From NCBI GenBank assembly GCA_000383115.1, contig KB910577.1:1-64000 (forward strand): a stretch of DNA of 64,000 nucleotides, read 5' to 3'. The notes beneath the pieces were generated by a model. The model made no database searches. It had not been told where the DNA came from and was given only the letters and a program-made list of their open reading frames with translations. Position numbers and translations under genes: made by a program. This DNA comes from an alpha proteobacterium SCGC AAA015-N04. Its GTDB lineage: Bacteria; Pseudomonadota; Alphaproteobacteria; Puniceispirillales; Marisalimonadaceae. Positions within the stretch are counted from its first letter, which is position 1. Each line of letters begins with the position of its first letter. Shown piece by piece: positions 29,691-39,778 of this stretch.

Positions 29691-30801
29691 TAATTAGGTA
29701 ACAACCTGAAAATAAGCCAATCAAAGTTGGTCCAAAACCGGCAATTAGTGGTGGTAGTTTTTCTGATGACCCTAAAGCAAATATAAAATCTCCAATAAAG
29801 TATAAACAAAAGCCAACCACAAGAGATAAAGACACAATACCAAATTCAACTTTTCTTTCACTACTTCTTAACATAAAAGATGCTGAAAGCAATATCATTG
29901 ATATTATTAGAATTGGTTGGCATATCAATTTAAAAAAATGTATCAAATGATAAGAGGTATTCAATCCGTATTTTTTCATTTTAAAAATATATGATGGTAA
30001 GTCTGTTATAAATATTGTATCAGGTTTGTTGATTGCAATTTTTAAATCATTTGAATTAGACTTAACAGGAAAACTGTAATTAGTAAATTTTTTTAGTTGA
30101 TTCTCTCTACTTGTTAATTTCCCATTATATAAAGAAATAACGTTTTTCGAGAATTTTGCCTCTTTGGCGGTAATTTTCTCTTTGAATTTCTTATTTTTAT
30201 CAAATACAAATATGCTTACATTTATTAATATATTTTTTTCTTCATTAATTTTATTAGCATTTATAATTAACTGTTTATTTTCAGAATTTTCTTTTATCCA
30301 GAAACCTTTTGTGTCAAAAGATAACATTTTCAAATCTTTCTTACCAAAAAAGATTAATTGAAGTGAGTTATATTTTTTATTAAAAATACTTGATATAGGG
30401 TTTATAAAAATTATTGAAGTTATTCCTATTAAAAAAAAAGTCACTAATGTCGGCGAAATAATTTTCCACAGAGATATTCCAAAAGATCTTGAAATGATAT
30501 AATAACTTTTTTTTCTCCATTGATTAAAACAAGCTATTGAACCTATTAATGCAGCAAATGGTAATACTTTTTCCATATTACTTGGTATTTTAAAACTAGC
30601 CATACCAATTATATCAACAAAAGTTGCTTTTTGAAGGTGATCTACAAAAACTTTGTTAGATGAACGTCGAAGTAGCTCAACTAAATCAATAAAAAAAATT
30701 AAAGTTACTAATGATATAAATGCAAATAAAAAAAACTTAAGTAAGTCTATTGTAAAATACTTATATAAAATATACGGATTTCCACTTAGCCTGTTAATCA
30801 T
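29662..30801 (-). CDS. lptG: LPS export permease LptG
   Basis: YjgP/YjgQ family architecture, paired with LptF. Confidence 0.85.
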   Translation of the reverse strand: MINRLSGNPYILYKYFTIDLLKFFLFAFISLVTLIFFIDLVELLRRSSNKVFVDHLQKATFVDIIGMASFKIPSNMEKVLPFAALIGSIACFNQWRKKSYYIISRSFGISLWKIISPTLVTFFLIGITSIIFINPISSIFNKKYNSLQLIFFGKKDLKMLSFDTKGFWIKENSENKQLIINANKINEEKNILINVSIFVFDKNKKFKEKITAKEAKFSKNVISLYNGKLTSRENQLKKFTNYSFPVKSNSNDLKIAINKPDTIFITDLPSYIFKMKKYGLNTSYHLIHFFKLICQPILIISMILLSASFMLRSSERKVEFGIVSLSLVVGFCLYFIGDFIFALGSSEKLPPLIAGFGPTLIGLFSGCYLISDIDEPKKI

Positions 30802-31913
30802 TAAGCTTCTTTCATATCACTTTTATTTTTTATTTTTTTTAAGGTAAAGTTTTTATGTAAAATAGTAATTCCTAAAATTATAAATATAAAAGGAAAACAG
30901 TACATTAAAGGCCATAGATTAGCATTAGTATGTACGAAATTTTTAATCATAATAAAAATACTTTGAATTATAATTAAAATTACAATACTAAATGATTTTT
31001 TATATGAAGTTATAATTCTTGAATAATTTGTATTTAAAATCATAATCATAGCAATTAATATAAATACAATAGGTAAAAATGTTACAGTATTTCTACTATG
31101 TGCTTCAGCTAGTAATTTCCCTTTTTTAGACGCATTTTGATTAGCTTTAGTAATAAGGTCAAAAAAATTATATTCATTATATTCAACAATTCTTTTCGAG
31201 TAATTTTTTGATCCTAGATCTTCTATAATAAGATTATAATTTTTAAAATCTAATATTGTAGAATTTTTTGAATTGTCAGTTGAAACTCTTGTCCCCTCAT
31301 CCATAAATAATATTAATTGATTTTTTTTGAAAACCAAATAACCACTCTTTGAATAAAGCTCAACAATAGTCATAGGATTTGTTCTGTCTTGGATAAAAAT
31401 TTCTTTAAAATGATTTTGTTCATTTAGTTCGCCAATGAATATTGTTTGATTCTTATTAATATCAACAAAAATATTATCCTTTATTATTAATTCTTTAGAG
31501 TTATTTCTTATTTCATTTTGTAGAATTTTAAAATGCTTGTAAGTAATTGGTAAAATCCAATGAGAATTTAAAAATAAAAATGAAGAGGATAAAAAAGCTA
31601 CTAAAAGAGCAGGAAAGCTTATCTTAATAGAGCTCAATCCTGCCGTCTTCATAACTATAATTTCTTTATCTGTTTCTAACTTTAAGTATGTTATCATGCA
31701 ACCTGCAAAGGTGCCGAACGGTAATGCAATCAGTAGCCAGTTAGGTATGCTAAAAGCAGATAAAATAAAAAAATCAGAAAAATTGGCACTTTTATCAATT
31801 ATCAATTTTATTGTCTTGAATGATTGTGATAACCAAATAACTCCTAAAAAAACAATCGTTGAGATAATTACATTTTTTATTGTTTGGTTAAAAATATATC
31901 TAGTCAAAATCAT
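30801..31913 (-). CDS. lptF: LPS export permease LptF
   Basis: YjgP/YjgQ family (ETDKEIIVMKTAGLSSIKI). Confidence 0.85.
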   Translation of the reverse strand: MILTRYIFNQTIKNVIISTIVFLGVIWLSQSFKTIKLIIDKSANFSDFFILSAFSIPNWLLIALPFGTFAGCMITYLKLETDKEIIVMKTAGLSSIKISFPALLVAFLSSSFLFLNSHWILPITYKHFKILQNEIRNNSKELIIKDNIFVDINKNQTIFIGELNEQNHFKEIFIQDRTNPMTIVELYSKSGYLVFKKNQLILFMDEGTRVSTDNSKNSTILDFKNYNLIIEDLGSKNYSKRIVEYNEYNFFDLITKANQNASKKGKLLAEAHSRNTVTFLPIVFILIAMIMILNTNYSRIITSYKKSFSIVILIIIQSIFIMIKNFVHTNANLWPLMYCFPFIFIILGITILHKNFTLKKIKNKSDMKEA

Positions 31914-32027
31914 ATATTATACATTTCAAAATTTTTTTTATTTATTTTTTTATTACTGTTATAAATATAATATTAACAAATCTAATTCAATTTATTAAAA
32001 TACCACTAATTACTACAGGAAAATAAA

Positions 32028-33491
32028 ATGCAAGACAAAAGTAGGTTCATCAAAATAGAGTTTGAAAAAATAGATAAATCATTGGGAAAAACAAGTAATA
32101 AAATAATTAATGTTTTGTTTTATAATGAAAAAAATATTCCAATTTCAAAGGAAATTGAGGAAAATGAATTATTATCAAAATTTTTAATAAATTCTTTAAA
32201 AAATATTTTATCAAATAAATTAGTTGTCCGGTCTGAAAAAGGAATATTCCTTTTAGTAAGGAGAAAAGATGAAAATAAGGATTTAACAAATATTTATTTA
32301 AAAAAATTAGGAGGCGAAATTTATAATACAATAAAATCGATAGGTTGTTCTGAGGCAAGAATTTTTGAAAAAAATCCTTTAATAAATCATAAATTAGCTT
32401 TTGGTATCCTATTGAGCTCATATAAATTTAATAATTACAAAAAAATTAAACCAAAAGAAAATAATTTGAGGCTAATTACTTTTAAAACAGATGATATTAA
32501 AAAAAGTAATTTGTTATTTCAAGAGATGAAAAGTATTGCTAGTGGAGTTTATTCAGCCAGAGATTTAGTATGGCAACCACCAAATATTTTATACCCCCAA
32601 AGCTTTGCAAATGAATGTAAAAAATTAAATAAAATTGGTGTTAAAGTTAAGCTTTATAACGAAGCCCAATTAAAAAGATTAGGAATGAGTGCCTTGTTAG
32701 CTGTTGGAAGAGGATCAAGAAAAAATAGTCTAGTAGTAACAATGGAATGGTTTGGAGGAAAGAAAAATAACCCACCTATGGCATTTATTGGGAAAGGAGT
32801 ATGTTTTGATTCAGGGGGTTTATCTTTAAAACCTTCAAAATCTATGGAAGATATGAAGTGGGATATGGGTGGTGCTGCTTCAGTTACTGGGTTAATTGAA
32901 ACAATAGCCTTATCTAAATCAAAATGCAATGTAGTTGGTATAATTGGATTGGTTGAAAATATGCCTGATGGTGACGCACAGAGGCCAGGTGACGTAGTTA
33001 AATCTGTATCTGGTCAAACAATAGAAGTTTTAAATACTGATGCCGAAGGAAGATTAGTTTTAGCAGATATATTATCTTGGGCAGAAAAAAAATATAAGCC
33101 TAAATTTTTACTAGATTTAGCCACATTAACTGGAGCAATGATTGTTGCCCTAGGAAATATTAGAGCAGGATTATTTTCAAATAATGAAATCCTTTCCAAG
33201 GCTATATTTAGAGCAGGTGAAACTACTGGCGAAAAAGTATGGGAAATGCCATTAGATCAAGAATATAATGATCTTATAAAAACTGAAATTGCTGACATGA
33301 AAAATATTGGCGGTCCAGGTGCTGGTTCAATAACAGCCGCCTGTTTTTTAAAAAAACATGTTGAAAGTACACCTTGGGCACATCTGGATATTGCTGGTGT
33401 TACTTGGAAAAACAAACCTTCTCCAACAATACCATCAGGGGGTGTTGGTTGGGGTGTGCAAATGCTTTACCAATTAACTAAGGATTATTAA
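32028..33491 (+). CDS. pepA: Leucyl aminopeptidase
   Basis: GKGVCFDSGGLSLKPSKSMEDMKWDMGGA, NTDAEGRLVLADIL. Confidence 0.95.
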   Translation: MQDKSRFIKIEFEKIDKSLGKTSNKIINVLFYNEKNIPISKEIEENELLSKFLINSLKNILSNKLVVRSEKGIFLLVRRKDENKDLTNIYLKKLGGEIYNTIKSIGCSEARIFEKNPLINHKLAFGILLSSYKFNNYKKIKPKENNLRLITFKTDDIKKSNLLFQEMKSIASGVYSARDLVWQPPNILYPQSFANECKKLNKIGVKVKLYNEAQLKRLGMSALLAVGRGSRKNSLVVTMEWFGGKKNNPPMAFIGKGVCFDSGGLSLKPSKSMEDMKWDMGGAASVTGLIETIALSKSKCNVVGIIGLVENMPDGDAQRPGDVVKSVSGQTIEVLNTDAEGRLVLADILSWAEKKYKPKFLLDLATLTGAMIVALGNIRAGLFSNNEILSKAIFRAGETTGEKVWEMPLDQEYNDLIKTEIADMKNIGGPGAGSITAACFLKKHVESTPWAHLDIAGVTWKNKPSPTIPSGGVGWGVQMLYQLTKDY

Positions 33492-33567
33492 AACAATTAG
33501 TTTTATTCTTGATAATTAATTATAATGTATATAAATTTCATACTTAAAAAAATGGTTGGAGACGTTA

Positions 33568-33990
33568 ATGCCTATTGAAAACACTTTGTCAATAATTAAA
33601 CCTGATGCTACTAAAAGAAATATCACTGGACTAATAAATGCTAAGATTGAAAAAGCTGGATTGAAAATAGTTGCTCAAAAAAGAATTATGCTTTCAAAGG
33701 AATTGGCAGAAAAATTTTATTCAGTACATAAAGATAGACCTTTTTTTAACGATTTAGTAAATTTCATGATATCAGGTCCTGTTATTGTGCAGGTTCTAAG
33801 AGGAGAGAATGCTGTATCCCTTAATAGAAGTATCATGGGAGCCACAAACCCAACTGATGCTGAAGAAGGCACCATTAGAAGTGAGTTTGCACAGAGTGTT
33901 GAAGCAAATTCAGTTCATGGTTCAGATAGTTTAGAAAATGCATTAAAAGAAATATCTTTTTTCTTTGCAGAAATAGATATTTTAATATAA
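33568..33990 (+). CDS. ndk: Nucleoside diphosphate kinase
   Basis: [35 protein letters not shown]; start set at ATG 33568. Confidence 0.95.
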   Translation: MPIENTLSIIKPDATKRNITGLINAKIEKAGLKIVAQKRIMLSKELAEKFYSVHKDRPFFNDLVNFMISGPVIVQVLRGENAVSLNRSIMGATNPTDAEEGTIRSEFAQSVEANSVHGSDSLENALKEISFFFAEIDILI

Positions 33991-33992
33991 GG

Positions 33993-34121
33993 CTAAACTA
34001 AGAAAATTGCCATTAGAGCGATAATAACTATAATTAAAATAGTACTGTAGGTTGTGAATTTAAGAAATTTTTCATAAAAAATTACATGCTCTTTAGTTTC
34101 TTTATCGAATTTATTTACCAT
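33993..34121 (-). CDS. aa3-type cytochrome c oxidase subunit IV-like small membrane protein (42 aa; not in ORF track)
   Basis: Minus strand reads MVNKFDKETKEHVIFYEKFLKFTTYSTILIIVIIALMAIFLV*, matching the layout of the alphaproteobacterial COX4_pro_2-type family. Confidence 0.75.
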   Translation of the reverse strand: MVNKFDKETKEHVIFYEKFLKFTTYSTILIIVIIALMAIFLV

Positions 34122-34236
34122 TTTATACTCCAATACAATCAACATTAAATCTTTTAGATTGAATATATGAAATATTATAATTAATTCACTACAAATATTT
34201 GCAACAAAAACTTAACTCAAATTAGTTTAACTTGTT

Positions 34237-35313
34237 TCATACATTCCAACCATTGAAAATTACGTTTTTTTTATATTTATTTTCAATCATAGATCCAATT
34301 ATAAAAGATTTATATCCAGCTGCATTTACGTCTCTAATAATTGCATCAACATCACTCTCATCAACAAAGAGTAAAAGTCCAATACCACAATTAAAAGTTC
34401 TTACTAATTCAAAAAGTGTAATTTTAGAATTATCTTTAATCCATCTAAAAACAGGTGGTAATTCAAAGTTTTTCATATTTAGTTCTAAAGCTAATTCTTT
34501 ACTAAAACTTCGTGGAGGATTATCAATTAATCCACCTCCAGTTATATGGCTGATTGATTTTAATTTATTATTCTTATTAGCAGCAATAAAAGCATCCGTG
34601 TAAATTAAAGTTGGTTCCATTAAAACTTTAGCAAGTGAAATTGTATTATCAAAAGGAGCTTTTTCAAAAATATCTATATATTTTAATTCTATAATTTTTC
34701 GAATTAATGAGAAACCATTAGAATGAATGCCATTACTTGATATAGCAATAACCTTATCTCCAATAGAAACAGAATTTTTGTTGAATATATTTTTTCTTTC
34801 GACTGCTCCTACACAAAACCCAGCCAAATCAAAATTATTATTGTTATAATGTCCTGGCATTTCTGCTGTTTCCCCACCAATTAGCGCACATTTTGACAAC
34901 TGACAACCTTTAGCAATTCCTTTTACTACTTCGATTATAATTTCTTTTTCAAGTTTATTTGTTGCAAAATAATCCATAAAAAATAATGGTCTAGCACCTT
35001 GCGCTAAAACATCATTTACACACATGGCAACTAAATCTATACCTATATTAAAATAAGATTTAGTTTTAATAGCTAACTGTAATTTTGTTCCAACACCGTC
35101 TGTACTTGAAACTAGAATAGGATCAATTAAACCACTTTTTTTTAAATCAAAAAGACCTCCAAAAGTTCCAATATTTCCGATGCTACCATTAATTGAAGTT
35201 GAATTAGCGATTGGTGAAATTTCAGAAACGATTTCATCTCCTAATTCAATATTTACGCCCGCATTGTTGTAGGTGATAGTTTCTAAATTTCTGCTTTTGA
35301 CGTTTTTTTTCAT
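34237..35313 (-). CDS. purM: Phosphoribosylformylglycinamidine cyclo-ligase
   Basis: STDGVGTKLQLA, GGETAEMPG, SHITGGG. Confidence 0.96.
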   Translation of the reverse strand: MKKNVKSRNLETITYNNAGVNIELGDEIVSEISPIANSTSINGSIGNIGTFGGLFDLKKSGLIDPILVSSTDGVGTKLQLAIKTKSYFNIGIDLVAMCVNDVLAQGARPLFFMDYFATNKLEKEIIIEVVKGIAKGCQLSKCALIGGETAEMPGHYNNNNFDLAGFCVGAVERKNIFNKNSVSIGDKVIAISSNGIHSNGFSLIRKIIELKYIDIFEKAPFDNTISLAKVLMEPTLIYTDAFIAANKNNKLKSISHITGGGLIDNPPRSFSKELALELNMKNFELPPVFRWIKDNSKITLFELVRTFNCGIGLLLFVDESDVDAIIRDVNAAGYKSFIIGSMIENKYKKNVIFNGWNV

Positions 35314-35434
35314 CTTGTTAGTTTAATTAAACTTTTGTTATTATAAAGCATACTTTACTGTATAACTTACTTAAATTTAATACAATCGATATATCCATGC
35401 TATTATTAATTAATTTAAAAAATGGTTTAGTAAA

Positions 35435-36772
35435 ATGTTTTTTAAAATCTTAAATATAAAATTTTTAATTTTTTTCACTATATATTTAACTTTTAATTCA
35501 ATAGCGTCTAGTAATGATGACTGTAAAAACTCATCTTTTTATGTTAAAAATATTAAAGTAGATCTTACAAAAGAATCAATTATAAAAGCTAGGAAATTAG
35601 CAGAGGATAAGGCTAGAAATATTGGCTTTAAAAGGTTATTAAATAAATTAACACTAAAAAATAAAAAATTGAGTTTTAAAAAATCTGATATACTACTATT
35701 AGTTGATTATTTGAAGATTAATGATGAAGCAAATAGTGATAAAAGATATTTAGCTGACTTTGATATTTGTTTTAATAGAAGTCTAGTAATAGATTATTTC
35801 CATAAAAATAAATTACAATATGCGGAGACATACAGAAAACCAATAACTATCTTACCAATTTTTATTGGTCCAAGGGGCTTTATACTTTTGGATGATAATG
35901 ACGTTTGGTATTCTAAATGGAAAAAAAAACTTGCAATATCAGATGGGTTAGTAAAATTAGTAATAGCAAAAAAAGACTTAAACTTATCAAGAAAAATTGG
36001 GCCTAAAATAGTATCACAGCCCCAAACAAACTTGATCAAAAAAATAATTAATAAAGAGAATTCTGATGCTTTATTAATAGTCGTTGCGGAGCCCATATTA
36101 AGAAATGATGGAAAAACTTTTCTAAACGTCTATGCGCAAATTTTTGATGGTAATGGCAAATTTGTTAATACAATTTATAGAAATAAATTACAACTTCCAA
36201 GTACTACTTCGATCTATAATATTGATGATAATTTATTTAATTTGGAAGTTCTAAATATTATTGACACAATCGATATAAGTTGGAAAAAGGATAATTTAAT
36301 TGACCCCAGCATATATAATGAAATTGATCTATTGATACCCATTTCTTCAATGAATTCAACAGTATTAGAATTACCTTTGTTATTTAATGATAAAATAATA
36401 AAAGTTAAATCTACAAAAGGATTTTTAGATAAAGGTATAATAGAGATTGAAAAAGAATTAATTTTTTATGGAAAGAAAACACTTAAATCATTTAGATCGT
36501 TAAATAGAGGACTATTAAAGTCAACTAAAAATCTAGAATATAAATCAAACATTAAAGTAACTCAAAAAAATATTAAAATATGGCCGTTTATTCTAAAAAC
36601 ACTTCAAAATTTGCCATTTGTTAAAGAAGTCAAGGTTATTTCAATCTCAAATTTAGAAGGTAGGGTAATTGTAAAATTTATAGGAAATAAAAAAACTTTT
36701 TTTCAGGCGGTTAGTGAAAAAAAAATATCTTTTAAAAATTTTAATAATAAGCAATATATTCTTACATTTTAA
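35435..36772 (+). CDS. DUF2066 family protein
   Basis: Signal peptide; ARKLAEDKARNIGFKRLLNKLT segment; between purM and perM as in other alphaproteobacteria. Confidence 0.7.
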   Translation: MFFKILNIKFLIFFTIYLTFNSIASSNDDCKNSSFYVKNIKVDLTKESIIKARKLAEDKARNIGFKRLLNKLTLKNKKLSFKKSDILLLVDYLKINDEANSDKRYLADFDICFNRSLVIDYFHKNKLQYAETYRKPITILPIFIGPRGFILLDDNDVWYSKWKKKLAISDGLVKLVIAKKDLNLSRKIGPKIVSQPQTNLIKKIINKENSDALLIVVAEPILRNDGKTFLNVYAQIFDGNGKFVNTIYRNKLQLPSTTSIYNIDDNLFNLEVLNIIDTIDISWKKDNLIDPSIYNEIDLLIPISSMNSTVLELPLLFNDKIIKVKSTKGFLDKGIIEIEKELIFYGKKTLKSFRSLNRGLLKSTKNLEYKSNIKVTQKNIKIWPFILKTLQNLPFVKEVKVISISNLEGRVIVKFIGNKKTFFQAVSEKKISFKNFNNKQYILTF

Positions 36773-36792
36773 TTTGTTTTACGGTTATATAA

Positions 36793-37831
36793 ATGTCCAA
36801 TGAAATGAAGCTTCCAAAATTTAAAAACTTAAGTATCTACTTAATGTTGATCTTCACTTGTTTATTTCTAATTTATTTTTTTGAAGTAATTATTCCTTTT
36901 GCAATAGCTTTTGTTATTGCTTATTTAATAAATCCTATTAAAGAATTTTTCGATAAATTTTTAAATGATATACTCTCCAGCCTATTTTCCGTGATTTTCT
37001 TTATACTTTGTTTATTTTCTGTTTTAATTATAATTTCGCCCATTTTAATTGAACAAATTAAAAATTTAGTAATTATACTACCTTCTTACTTTAATAAATT
37101 TGAAATACTAATAAATGAATTAAATTCTAAGTATTTTTTAGTTGAAAAAATTAAAGATTTTAACTATTTCGACGTTTTGAGACCACTTACAGAAAATATT
37201 ATAAATACCAGTAACGGGTTATTTGATAAAAGTGTTCAATTTTTCAATAGTTTTTTTAATGTAATTTTAGTTTTTATACTAAGTTTCTATATGAGTTTAG
37301 AGTTTAACAAAATTAAAATTTTTTTCAAAAGCTTTGAAGCTAAATCTAACCTTCAAGATTTTTCTTTAATTATCTCAGAAATTGATATTGTTTTGTCAAA
37401 ATTTATTCGTGGTCAAGGTTTAATTTGCTTAATTCTATCTTTTTTTTATTCTACATGCTTATTTATTATAGGTATTGAATTCGGAATATTATTAGGGCTT
37501 TTCGCAGGTATGATTTCGTTTGTGCCATATGTAGGATCAATATTAGGAGGTGGTTTAACATTTGTATTAGGTTTTTTTTCAATTTGGCATGTCAATAGAA
37601 TTAATCTTTTTATTGGGAATATTTCTTAGTGGACAACTATTAGAAAGTTATTATCTAACGCCAAAGTTTGTTGGTAATGCTATAGGTTTAAATCCAATAT
37701 GGATAATATTTGCAATCCTTGCAGGTGGACATCTAGCCGGTTTCGTAGGAGTTCTTTTATCGTTACCAATGGCAGCCATAATTGGAATAATTATAAAACA
37801 CTTTTTTATTAAAATATTTAATATGAGTTGA
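36793..37831 (+). pseudogene. AI-2E/PerM family permease, interrupted by a +1 frameshift at a T8 run (37572-37579)
   Basis: ORF 36793..37629 and ORF 37589..37831 are consecutive parts of one PerM protein; removing one T restores ...TFVLGFFQFGMSIELIFLLGIFLSGQLLESYYLTPKFVGNAIGLNPIW... Confidence 0.85.
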
Positions 37832-37834
37832 TAT

Positions 37835-38560
37835 ATGAGTTTGAAATTAAGAAATATTGACTTAAAACACAACAATAAACAATTAGCATTACCATTAAAA
37901 TTTAAAGAATTAAAAAACAAAGAAAACTTTATTATTTCGGAATGTAATTTTTCTGCTTTGCAATTAATAGAAAATATACAGAAATGGGAGGGAAGCAAAA
38001 CTATAAACTCTATTCCTGCTGCAATAGTTTATGGTCCAAAAGGATGTGGGAAAAGTCATTTAAGTTCAATTTTTAGTGAATCTAGTAATTCGGTTACTCT
38101 AAATAATTTAACAACAAATCATTTGGATTTAGTAAAAAAAGGAAAAAGTTTTGTTATAGATAATTTCTATCCAAGTAAAAATTATCCTGCTGACATAGTA
38201 ATGCATTTTTTAAATCAAGTAACATATAATCAGGGCTTTGTTTTATTTTTATCTAGGAGTTCACCATTTGAAATGGATTGGGAATTAGAAGATTTGAACT
38301 CTAGGCTTCGAAGTATAATTACGTCTCAAATTAACTTTCCAGATGATATATTGTTATACTCTTTTTTGGTAAAATACTCAGATCAAAAACAATTACATTT
38401 ACATGATAAATTGTGCCTTTACATACTAGAAAGATTGGAGAGAAGTTTTGATAGTGTAATTAAATTTGTTGATGCATTAGACGTATTCACATTAGAAGCA
38501 AAGAAAAAAGTTAGTTATAAATGTATTAAAAGTGTTTTCAATATAATATCTAATAATTAA
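37835..38560 (+). CDS. hdaA: DnaA-related regulator (Hda/HdaA-like)
   Basis: YGPKGCGKSHL, DnaA-like AAA+; follows perM. Confidence 0.82.
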   Translation: MSLKLRNIDLKHNNKQLALPLKFKELKNKENFIISECNFSALQLIENIQKWEGSKTINSIPAAIVYGPKGCGKSHLSSIFSESSNSVTLNNLTTNHLDLVKKGKSFVIDNFYPSKNYPADIVMHFLNQVTYNQGFVLFLSRSSPFEMDWELEDLNSRLRSIITSQINFPDDILLYSFLVKYSDQKQLHLHDKLCLYILERLERSFDSVIKFVDALDVFTLEAKKKVSYKCIKSVFNIISNN

Positions 38561-39711
38561 ATATCTATTTTTTTTACTATTCCTTTTTCAAGTTTGAAAG
38601 CAATTTTTCCCTTTAGTAAAGATTCCACTTTATTACCAAAAATTTCATTCCTCCAACCATAGAAAACCTTAACATTTTTTTTCTTACCCTCTAAAATCAA
38701 TCTAAGATCATCTCCATTGGCAATTACTTTTTCGGCAATACCACTTTTTTGAGAACAATAATTCAATAATAATTTTAAAAGGTTTAAAGTATCCTTTGAT
38801 ATAGTTTTTTTTTCTTTTAATTTAATTTTTTTGTGTAATACCTTAGGTAAATTTTTTAGACATTTATTTATAATATTTAAAATCATTAAACAATCATCAT
38901 TAGAGAAATGCTTAGGAAATGCTCTAACTTTTTTTATCTCATTAATAGTTTTTGGTTTACCATATGAAAGATTTATAAGAACGTCATCTCTAATTAATCT
39001 TCCCCTCGGTATATTCCTTTTTTTACATTCGGTTTCTCTCCAACATGCAAGATTTTTCAAAATAAATAACATCTCTGGATTAGATCTTTTTATTTTAATT
39101 TTTTTCCAAGCTTCATCTGGTTCAATTTGATATAAATCAGTTTTCTGTAACAGATTAAATTCCTTTTTAACCCAATCTCTTCTATTTTTTTCTTCAATTT
39201 TTTTTTCAATTAATGGAAATACTTTGATTAAATATGAAACATCAGAGATGGCATAATCTATTTGTTTTTGTGATAAAGGTCTTTGTAACCAGTTGGTAAA
39301 CTGGTGTTCTTTACTAATAGTTAAGCCTAATAATTTGTTTATTAAGTTTTCATATCCAATCTGTTCACCTAAACCGCAGAACATAGCAGCAATTTGTGTA
39401 TCGTATATTGGTTCAGGTATTTTACCAGTTAAATTAAAAAAAATTTCTATATCTTGTCTAGCTGCATGAAAAACTTTGAGAATATTTCTGTTGGAAAGTA
39501 ATTTCCATATGGGTTCCATATTAATACCCGATAAAGGGTCAATAGCTTTCGAAAAATTTGAGCCAGCAATTTGAACTAGGCATAAAATAGGATGATAAGA
39601 ATTTTCTCTTACAAATTCTGTGTCGATAGCCAATATATTTTCATTTAAGCATTCCAAATAGAATTTATTTAGTGAAACTTGGTCATTTATTGGTATATTT
39701 TTATTATGCAT
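38557..39711 (-). CDS. rnd: Ribonuclease D
   Basis: AIDTEFVRENSYHPILCLVQIA, YAISDVSYL; HRDC-like C-terminus. Confidence 0.94.
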   Translation of the reverse strand: MHNKNIPINDQVSLNKFYLECLNENILAIDTEFVRENSYHPILCLVQIAGSNFSKAIDPLSGINMEPIWKLLSNRNILKVFHAARQDIEIFFNLTGKIPEPIYDTQIAAMFCGLGEQIGYENLINKLLGLTISKEHQFTNWLQRPLSQKQIDYAISDVSYLIKVFPLIEKKIEEKNRRDWVKKEFNLLQKTDLYQIEPDEAWKKIKIKRSNPEMLFILKNLACWRETECKKRNIPRGRLIRDDVLINLSYGKPKTINEIKKVRAFPKHFSNDDCLMILNIINKCLKNLPKVLHKKIKLKEKKTISKDTLNLLKLLLNYCSQKSGIAEKVIANGDDLRLILEGKKKNVKVFYGWRNEIFGNKVESLLKGKIAFKLEKGIVKKIDI

Positions 39712-39778
39712 AATTATTTAAATTAGATTAATTATTTCATAAGACAATTAATATTATTTAGTAACAGTAAAAAGAGGT

